Below are positions 55,973 to 64,000 of a stretch of DNA of 64,000 nucleotides, piece by piece. The first letter of the stretch is position 1; every line of letters starts with the position of its first letter. This stretch comes from Ascidia mentula (Eukaryota; Chordata; Ascidiacea; Phlebobranchia; Ascidiidae). Location of the stretch: positions 10,726,001 through 10,790,000 of the forward strand of contig OX387198.1 of assembly GCA_947561715.1 (NCBI GenBank). The letters are read 5' to 3'. A model generated the notes under the pieces. It did no database searches. It was not told where the DNA came from and was given only the letters and a program-made list of their open reading frames with translations. A program made the position numbers and the translations under genes.

Positions 55973-58900
55973 TCAAAAGCGAAGACTAAACCCGGTGCCG
56001 TGTTTGCTCATTCCGTGTTTCGGAGCCGTAAGTTGAAATCCAAGCTTCTCTTCCTCATTCTGTAACAAGAGAAACGGCAGATTTCTTAATTATAAGAACG
56101 CAGTTTCGAAATTTCAGAATACTCAAACATTTAGCTACCTAAGACCAATAAGAAATACTCAATTGAAAAACACCGACCATCCAAATCACTTACTTCAATT
56201 GCGTCACCACTAAACTTAAATTCCCAATTACACATTTTTAGAAGATGCTGCAATGCTTCTTACCAATAACTTATTGTAACCCATTCCGCCCTCTGGGGCT
56301 TTGGGGGTTCCCCCACTGGAGTTTGCCACCTTCTTGTTGCGGGATTGTTCGCTCTTTGCCGGCCATGTCGGAAACATAGACGGCTCCACTGGCTTCGGCG
56401 TCTCGTGGAACCATTCGTGCTCCAAAGCCTTGAAGGCGGATATTCGCTTCTCAGGGCAGTATGTGAGAAAACTAAGCAAATATTTTGTTTGTCATGGAGT
56501 ATAATTTAAACACAGGTTTACATTGAAGAAAACAGGTATATAGTTGTAGTTCTTTGGGCACACAAATAACTTCTCTACAAGGTATCAGTAAAAAAGAGCG
56601 AATCAAGGCAATCTAAGAAGTGAAAACCTTTATACAAATTACCAGATCAATTTAATTGTGCTTGAAATATAGGACTCCAGGTTGGCATACAGTCCTAATA
56701 TCTACGATATGTCTTATTTTTGGCAGCTGTTTCAGCCACAGGCATCCTTATTTTTAATACGTTTTGGCTCAAACGATGTTAATTGCAAATGTTTTCTTGC
56801 AAATAAGGTAGTCATATTTAAATTTCTATTAACTTCAGCATTATTAAAAACAAAACCGTAATATTTTGTAACAGTAGCCCGTATTCTACATCGATGGAAA
56901 CCTGCTTATACTGTTCTGTGTACCGATTTAGAAGGTCGAAGCCTTGTTCAGATACGTCCGTTGCTCCGAAGCGTTTTCGTAAGGTGTTGTATGGATGTTT
57001 GGTGAATGTTGTCTTTTTCACCATCGGTAGTTCGTCGTATCCCGGCCATATCTTCTCGCTCGGGGTTCCAAGTTCCTACACAGTATATACCCTCGTAAAA
57101 TCAAGTCCTAATATAGTATTGTACAGAAATATTGAGAACTCTGAGAATAGAATACATTATTTCGAATCAAATTCCAGATCAAATTACCTTAAATATTAAG
57201 TTGAGCTGCATAATTTCAGATTTCCCTGGGAACAACGGCTTCATGCTGAGAAATTCGGCGAAAATGCAGCCCACACTCCACATGTCTACTGCACACGCAT
57301 ATTCCTGTTGTGAAAAAAGACGAAGCGTCAACAAGGTGGTGCAAACTGTGGGTATGTTCAAAACGCACCTTGGCGCCTAGAAGTAGCTCCGGACTTCGAT
57401 ACCACAACGTCACTACGATGGGTGTGTAAGGTTTTAAAGGTGATCCGTACTCTCTTGCCAACCCAAAGTCACCTGAGTACAACACAGTTATTAATTGGTG
57501 CTGACAGGAAAATGTATATATGGATGGGATTAGCACAGGTAGTTTTTTTTTACTTGGGTGTTTGTGAAGGTTGCGTTTGGGGTTTTGAAACTTTTTGTTT
57601 ACCAAAAACGCGGTATGTCATTTCCCTAGAGTCGGTACGAACCCCATTCTATTGGAAACCAGTTGGGATATTTGTGTTTGATATAATTTACCGCGCCATA
57701 CCGATTTTTAATATTCCCTTGTGACTGAGAAGGAGATTGGAAGTTTTCAGATCCCTGTGCAGGATCCAGTTGTCATGGAGATGATGTACTCCTCGGAGCA
57801 GTTGAATCATGAGGGTTTTTACCTCGCCTGAATCATAAAAAAAACGAAAAATGTCAACAAATTCTTTCTTTCCATTTGGAATCGCACATGATACTGATAT
57901 CAACGCATTACCGACTAAGAACGGTTGTTTCATGGTTTCCATCAAGCTCTTCAAGTCATGTTCGACGTAGTCCATCACGATATAGATCTTATCCACGTTG
58001 GAACCCACAACAATTTCCTTAAAAGTGTGGTTAACTTTAATTGGACAACCTCTACGTGGTTTGTGTACAGGTCTTTTGTATCTTTGTAGAGTTTGTTTAA
58101 CATATTGCGTGGTATGTTGAAAATTTTTTTTCACTTATTACCTGAACTCGGACGATGTTTGGGTGACCGGCTTTCAGTAAAGTGCAGACCTCCCTCAGCG
58201 ATGTGATCGGAAATCCCTCTCTTTCTTTTTCCATTTTCAATCGCTTCAATGCCACGACCGTCCCTTAAATCAAACTGCAGTTGTAACAATTACAAATGAC
58301 TTGAGACATGTTGTAATAGGAGGAAGTCGAACTAATAACAGGTTGTGATTTAAAATTATTTGTCAATCATGCATAATTTAAAATAGGAGATGTGATTGTT
58401 GTTTGTACGGAGGTATGGTACTTGTGGATATACTAAATACAAAATACTTGAAATAAACAATGCAATCTTCATTGCAAAAACTCAGTAAAAACCTTTAGTT
58501 TTGTCTTTTGCTCGATACACGACGCCATAAGTGCCTTCCTCGATGCGGTTTAAACATGTAAACTCGTCTACACTGCGACACCCCTGGATGGCTGGAAAGT
58601 AATAGGGCAGGGTGGGCACCTTTTCAGCTGAAAATTAACAAATGTCAATGGTTAAAGCACCATAAAGGTAAACTGTTTGGGCACAGCGGTAAATATTAAG
58701 AGTGTGCGAGAGGTAGATGACAAGATCTTTTCAAGCAGCTTGGTAGCTGATATATCCCATGCTGACCACAATGCCACCTGCAATCAAATATACTGGTCTA
58801 ATATCAAAGGGTCCAATTTCAACTTTAAACAAAATTCGAAAATTACATTTTTATGCTGACTTTATAGTGTTAGGATACTGCACTTGGATAAAATTAATCA

Positions 58901-61900
58901 TGGTCTACAATTTCTACACTTGCAATGCACAAGCAATATTGATGTATGCAATCTGACCTTCTGGCAAAAATTAAACATAATTTTTATTTTACCAAGCTTC
59001 TAGTGCTTTTGAGTGTTGTGTGGTATATGTTTGATTTGTCTAGTTTAAAAAGTCTTATGGCAGACCAATCGTTGTTTGAAGAAACTCTTATGTTATTTTT
59101 TGTGCTGGATTGTCAACTATATTGAGAATTGTGTGATGCCTGTCAGCAACAGCAGCACAATGTATGCCAAGATTTTTACAAGTGTGAAGATCCAGCAAAA
59201 AACTCTCACACAACTCACCAGGTGGAGATTCTGGTGACGGCAAATCCTCATTTGTCGACTCCACATTCTCATCATCCACCTCTGACGCTTCAGCCTGTTC
59301 AGTTGGGGAGTCAAACCTCGATTTTGGATCTGAGTCAACAACAAGAAAGATTAACAAATTTATCAAACATCATGAGGTTTTCGGGCTTGGCAGCCCAGAC
59401 AATGCAGCCTAGCTGGATCAGCCACTTTTTCCTGACAAGTCGGAGTGAGACTTAAAAAATCAAGCTCCCGGTGAGGTTTGAACTCACGACCCTGGGCTAA
59501 TCAGGCCCAACGCTCTACCAACTGAGCTACAGGAGCTCAGTGGTTTCACAGGGTATATTGTGGCCAAGGTACACTGGTGCACAAGCGCACAACTTATACG
59601 TTAGCTGTGATCGCCAAGCAAGGACCTGCCTATCATGCCATTGCATGTAATATTACTGCGTTTATCAAACATATTTGAATGTGCAGGACCTTCGTTATCT
59701 GATGCTTCTGACGATTCTTCTTCGTCATTTGTTTCCGACTGACTCCCCTCCTCTTCTGATCCTTCCACTCCCTCACTAACATCTTCCTCCTCACTTACTT
59801 CTTCCTCACTGCCTTCTCCCGATGACGAGGACTCAGAGGAAGATTCCATGTCTTCATCAGCCTGTAAATTAAGGGTTATTTTCTGATTGATATGGATAGC
59901 ACATGACAGGCTACATATTTAAGGATCACTTTCGGCAACATATTTGTTATGCTATGAATACAATTCGATGGCCAAAACACAATACATGGCAACAAAGCCT
60001 GGAAGATGAAACAGGTTTGTGCATATCAGCAAATACATTTCAAATACCCACATTTTCTGCTGTTACTTGGTCATTATCATTATCTACAACATTTTCCTCT
60101 TCTTCACCACTGCTACTTTCGAAGTTCTCAGATGAGTCTGAAATAATGCAAGAAGATGCTTTTTGTTGTGTAATTGTATCATGTTTTGTCCTACAATTAA
60201 CCCCAACAAAAAGGCGTTTTATGTTTGCAGTGTAACCAACGTGTCTTTGCAATGTGGCTTGCACCTGCAGAAATACTGTGAACCTCAGTATGAATTGATT
60301 GTGCTCCTGGGGTTATTTGCATGTTTGTGTTTGCCTATAAAAACTGTGCACAGTTTGTATCGACACACATAAACTATTTGTGAGACTCAAGAATTTCAGC
60401 AGACAACTGATTGGCTTTTAAACAAGATTGCTAACAAATCTACCTGAAGAATCTTCACTGCTAACAACTTCAGTCACGAATTCACTTGCTTTGATTATGG
60501 TCTTCTTTTTTTCAGAAATTGGCTTTTGCGGACTGGATTGTTTGGAGTCTGGTTGTTTACTGGAGGTCTCAGCACTCCTACTGGTGTTGGTTCGTTCGTC
60601 CCGTTCTGATGTCAGAGCAAGGTGGTAAAATAGTGTAACTACATAGTTGGTGGAAATTACAGCAAACTTTAAGTTCATTTCATGTAGTAAATGTTTAAAT
60701 CAATTTTTGATCACAGCTTTTAATTTTTTTGCTCCAAAAAAATGGACTATTTTATTCCATACACTTATCCAAAATCTACATTTGTACATGATCATCAACT
60801 GCTGCTCTGTAGTTTTGGGTATTTGTCTTGACATAAACTCAATTTTGTGTGCAATAATTTTCAACAAATCTGAAAATCCTTTATCCCAGAATTAACTTTT
60901 ATAATGTGAAAAGGTTAAGAATATTTCCTACCTTTGCCTCTCCTGCTTCTGTGGTGTGCATCAATGGTTGGGTCGGAATGTCGAGCAGATCGGGAGGAAT
61001 GTGAACTTTTAACTGATGACTGAACATAATCTGATGCAGATCTATCGTGTTTCACTGTCAAAAAATGAAATATGTTTTAAAAATAGGGAAAAATGCCAAA
61101 AAATGTTTGCAAAGCCATGCTAATATTTCATTTGTTAATTCAAAATTGGGTAATACGGTGTTTTTTCATTAGTTTCATGCTACTTACATCGCCGCTCGTG
61201 CCTTTTATCGTCATCATACTTTCTCACAATTAACGACACGCGGCCTAAACAAAAAAAATAATAGAACTAAATAAAAACTCTCGTCACACAATCCATTAGG
61301 CAAAGTATTTATACTTTCTTCTCTTCTTCTTTCAATCTTGGCCCGTGCATCCTCCATTTTGGATGATGATGATGATGACGAGTATCTACTTTTCTCGTCT
61401 CTCGACCTGGAATACGATCCTCGGTCAGCTTCATCGCTATGGTGACTGGCGTAACGATCCCTCTTGCTGTCACTCTCTCGTTTTGAAGCATGGGTTCTAG
61501 GGATTCTATGATAACAAAAGGCTAATTGTAACCTTCACAATGCACATTGTGTGGTTAAAATCCATGCAGCAAAAAATTACCTAAAATTGCAATGTTCACC
61601 GTGTTATGATTTACCTGTCTCTATCATATGATTTGTAATCATATGATTTCGATCTTTCATGAGGGTGAGACTTTGGGTCACTCCTGGAAACTCTTCGACA
61701 AAAAATAGTTAGGAGGCAAATTAGGAAGATGAGAAAATTTGTCATAGTTTATCTTGTAATTTACCTATCACTTAATCTTCCTGATGAGTACTCTTTCCTT
61801 GGTGCAAGTCGATCACCATAATCACCACCCCTTCTGTCTTGTATATCAGATTCTGGTCGTCCTTCGGCTGGCCTGGATTCTTTGTCTGAAAATGATCAGG

Positions 61901-62726
61901 AAATTTTCAACATAACACCATAAGTATAAGTACAATGTTGTGTAATGCGGTACATCTAATTTGTGCACTAGAACAAGTGAGGTAAACTGGAATTTAATCA
62001 AATCAAATCATTTTATGTTGCACAAAAAACTTCTACACACAAAAGCAATTAACATTTTACATGGAATTGTAAAGGTTATTGTCACAGATGCACATATAAG
62101 TGATATCCTAATGGAGAATCATTCTGTCCTAGAATTACAGTCGGAAGTTGATGGGTAGCCACCTGACCACTAAGAGATCAAAAATGTAATGGCTTGGACA
62201 TACTGGCTGTCATACAAAACTCATTCCTTGAGAATTCACATCAATTTACACCTTTTGGTAATTTAAACAAATGCATTTTGTATATAGTCGTTCATACCCG
62301 GAGGCTTGTTGTCTCTAACTGGTGACCGACTCTTGCTTCGGTGATGTTTCTTTTTTTTCTCTTCCTTAACTTTGTGTTTTTTGTGGTGACGCTTGTGTTT
62401 CTTGTTAACAACTGGCGGAGGTTTAATATCAAGAACTTCTTCTTCTTCCTCTTCCATCATTGATTGTGTGCTTTAAAACAAAGATTCACAACAAACGTTA
62501 CACACAGAAAACACAACTAATGTTAACACAAAAGGTTTTTGTTTGATCATTATATTTGAACACTGTTGGTCCTACACATATTATATACATAAATAAAAGC
62601 ATGCACAAAAAATTTTTTAACACAATCGAATTAACCCAAAACTCACCGTTTTACGCCAGTGGTTTTTCTTTCCTCTGAATTTTTGTCATCATTTTCTACC
62701 AACTCTCCTTCTTCCATGGCCTCCAT
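55973..62726 (-). CDS. CDK11: Cyclin-dependent kinase 11 (PITSLRE kinase)
   Basis: Twenty exons on the minus strand: 62647-62726, 62298-62470, 61765-61885, 61615-61683, 61315-61505, 61188-61244, 60932-61054, 60444-60605, 60052-60137, 59690-59861, 59219-59329, 58493-58627, 58142-58263, 57912-58017, 57702-57827, 57369-57472, 57188-57304, 56924-57075, 56264-56471, 55973-56059. Total 2502 nt, 833 aa plus stop. The N-terminal half is Lys/Arg/His and Ser/Arg rich, then a Glu/Ser-acidic block (exons 9-11). The kinase begins [20 protein letters not shown] with GxYGVVY, then the diagnostic [58 protein letters not shown] and [10 protein letters not shown]. The tail FSLRF matches human FSLKF. It is a nuclear kinase acting with cyclin L in transcription and pre-mRNA splicing. 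A tRNA-like gene sits in the intron between exons 10 and 11. Confidence 0.95.
59464..59536 (-). tRNA. tRNA-like gene, anticodon GAT (Ile) by position
   Basis: 73 nt without discriminator fold as a cloverleaf. Acceptor GCTCCTG/CGGGAGC (one T-G pair), D arm GCTC/GAGC with loop AGTTGGTA, anticodon stem TGGGC/GCCCA with loop CTGATTA, T arm GTGAG/CTCAC with loop TTCAAAC. An A box (TAGCTCAGTTGG) and a B-box-like stretch (AGTTCAAACC) are present. There is one extra base between the D and anticodon stems. Anticodon GAT would read Ile, unusual for nuclear genomes, where AAT is standard, so a tRNA pseudogene or a tRNA-derived SINE head is possible. It is in a CDK11 intron, same strand. Confidence 0.7.
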
Positions 62727-63349
62727 AATATTTTTATTGTTGATAAATTTTATATGTAGTTAATCCCTAAATCCCTTGAATAATAAAATTAAGGCGTTAT
62801 CAGTATTATCAATTAGCCTGTCGTCAAATAACCAAGCAATATTTTCCAAATTTTATGCATGTTCCAAACGTAAAAACACTGATCTCTACAACAAAAAGCG
62901 AGCACTACTACGTTGCCGCAAACATGCAAGTGAGTTCAGGGCATAAAGTCTTGACTCTCTTAAATTTAATCAACCTTGTACAAAAGAATCAAAGCCTAGT
63001 AATTGTGGACAACCTTAATACATTATTACGATATTTTTTGTACGGATTAGTAATTGGGTTAGCGACAAAACTTTGTTTGATGTAGGCTACTGTTTTCCTT
63101 CAACACTAATCGCTGTCAACTCGATGCCCCCACTTCTGTACGTAAGTAGAGTTTCTGCAAAAGTTCTCGCCTGCAATGCTTGGTTTTCTCATCATAGAAA
63201 TTATATAATTCGTTTTTTTTCATAAATGGTTTCAAAAACTATCGCATTTTTCACAACAACACATTAAACATTCACCGTGTTCAATTCATTTTACCACAAC
63301 AACTTCAAAAGCACACAAACTGTATTTGACATTCAAATTAAAACGCACT
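62727..63349. other. Spacer CDK11 start / PSMG3 stop
   Basis: 623 AT-rich bases, holding the presumed CDK11 promoter and the PSMG3 3' end. The plus-strand open frame at 62855-63085 has no recognisable features. No clear regulatory motif seen. Confidence 0.5.
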
Positions 63350-63745
63350 TCAAAATATTTCACACAGCTTTAGCATGCCACATATTCCAGTTAAAGTGGC
63401 GGAGGAAAAATCTTTCAAAGCCAATGTACATAGTAAAGGCTTATCTGGTCTTAAAACTTCAAAATTTTGCTGCAGACCACCAGATTTCTGACCATGCTTT
63501 ATGACCTCCGCCAGTGCACGAGCATAAACATGAATTATTGGGGTGTCTTCCCCGAGAAGCACACTTGTGTGAAACGTGGGTTTGCCACCCTGCACACATT
63601 CAGTTTTGACAGATACAATAGTGCCAACTTTCTTAAACTGAGTGACCACAACCAAATTTCTGTCTTCAAATGCTGCACATGTTATGTCAATTTTGCTGCC
63701 TCCAATTTCTTTTGTTATTGCAAATGTTTTTAAGGGATCTTCCAT
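63350..63745 (-). CDS. PSMG3: Proteasome assembly chaperone 3
   Basis: A single uninterrupted frame of 131 aa plus stop, against about 122 aa in human. It begins MEDPLKTFAI; VVVTQFKKVGTIVSV, TSVLLGEDTPIIHVYARAL and LALKDFS align with human VLVTQFGKMGTLVSL, KVLLGQDEPLIHVFAKNL and VAVKDKS. By family, it pairs with PSMG4 to help build the 20S proteasome alpha ring. It lies only 6 bases downstream of the BOLA1 stop on the same strand, so it is probably the second cistron of an operon resolved by spliced-leader trans-splicing. It is intronless although its neighbours are split. Confidence 0.88.
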   Translation of the reverse strand: MEDPLKTFAITKEIGGSKIDITCAAFEDRNLVVVTQFKKVGTIVSVKTECVQGGKPTFHTSVLLGEDTPIIHVYARALAEVIKHGQKSGGLQQNFEVLRPDKPLLCTLALKDFSSATLTGICGMLKLCEIF

Positions 63746-63751
63746 TGTGCT
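63746..63751 (-). promoter_or_regulatory. Intercistronic gap with possible trans-splice acceptor
   Basis: Between BOLA1 TAA and PSMG3 ATG the minus strand reads AGCACA, so an AG directly follows the stop and leaves 4 bases before the ATG. Ascidian operons typically have almost no intercistronic DNA and use such AGs for spliced-leader addition. No pyrimidine tract is obvious, so this is inference. Confidence 0.45.
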
Positions 63752-63952
63752 TTAACTGCTTTTCTTGGATCCACCAAGGCAAGGTGGTGTTTCACCTATC
63801 ACCTGATCAGATTTTTCCCACTGGTCAGGTGTTTTGGCTTGAATTGACAAAGCGTGAACTGGACCAGAAAGCTCCTCTTGCAACAAAGCGTTGACACTAC
63901 GGTGTCTTTGGATAGGTGTCTTACCTTGAAAAGCTGCTGACACCACCAAAAC
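63752..63952 (-). CDS. BOLA1: BolA family protein 1, last exon (partial)
   Basis: After an acceptor (ATTTATTCAG) the last exon encodes 66 residues plus stop: VLVVSAAFQGKTPIQRHRSV, then NALLQEELSGPVHALSIQAK and PPCLGGSKKSS. The QRHR, GPVHALSIQA and PPCLGG(N/S)KK motifs match BOLA1 rather than BOLA2 or BOLA3. Upstream exons lie beyond the right edge. By family, it is a mitochondrial partner of the monothiol glutaredoxin GLRX5 in Fe-S cluster handling. The stop at 63752-63754 is 6 bases from the PSMG3 ATG. Confidence 0.87.
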   Translation of the reverse strand, partial: VLVVSAAFQGKTPIQRHRSVNALLQEELSGPVHALSIQAKTPDQWEKSDQVIGETPPCLGGSKKSS

Positions 63953-64000
63953 CTGAATAAATACAATCAAAATAACTAAGCTAAGTTTAGTCAGAAAAAA

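Noticed and set aside
62855-63085. 76-codon plus-strand frame between CDK11 and PSMG3
   Set aside because: AT-rich, no homology recognised, no neighbouring exon; probably chance.

Overview
The window is most likely from an ascidian tunicate, probably Ciona. The main reasons are one very large, intron-dense ryanodine receptor gene that resembles vertebrate RyRs along its whole length, AT-rich introns mostly of 60-800 bases, conserved chordate single-copy genes packed close together, and a pair of genes (BOLA1 and PSMG3) separated by only 6 bases, as in trans-spliced tunicate operons. All gene models were built by hand from splice signals, reading phase and remembered protein families. No alignment or database search was run.

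Layout. Positions 1-6115 hold two tandem class A GPCR genes on the minus strand: a partial copy (11-1563, cut by the left edge) and a complete 8-exon copy (2912-6115) resembling melatonin receptors. The 1.5 kb from 6116 to 7646 is a divergent promoter region with CRE and E-box motifs. The ryanodine receptor occupies 7647-49539 on the plus strand. I can thread 112 coding exons through it in one continuous frame (15,183 nt, about 5,060 residues), from the N-terminal MIR region through three SPRY domains, four RyR repeats, the calmodulin-binding helix, EF-hands and the pore. Convergent to it on the minus strand are FBXO16 (50478-55329, 12 exons, 474 aa), then CDK11, the PITSLRE kinase (55973-62726, 20 exons, 833 aa), then intronless PSMG3 (63350-63745) and the last exon of BOLA1 (63752-63952), which runs off the right edge.

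Non-coding items include a textbook type I hammerhead ribozyme (415-474) in a GPCR intron, a decayed relative (15733-15777), two copies of another repeat with hammerhead-like cores (10506-10613 and 42641-42727), a tRNA-like gene inside a CDK11 intron (59464-59536), and three short hAT-type non-autonomous transposons, one with a perfect 8-bp target duplication (52590-53021).

Functionally, RyR is the sarcoplasmic/endoplasmic reticulum calcium-release channel. The other genes are housekeeping (transcription/splicing kinase, proteasome assembly, mitochondrial Fe-S handling, ubiquitin ligase adaptor) plus the receptors. They do not form one pathway. The most interesting new prediction is a 60-nt symmetric cassette exon in RyR (34783-34842) that adds two basophilic-kinase consensus sites to the cytosolic domain. 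No wholly new multi-gene system was seen.
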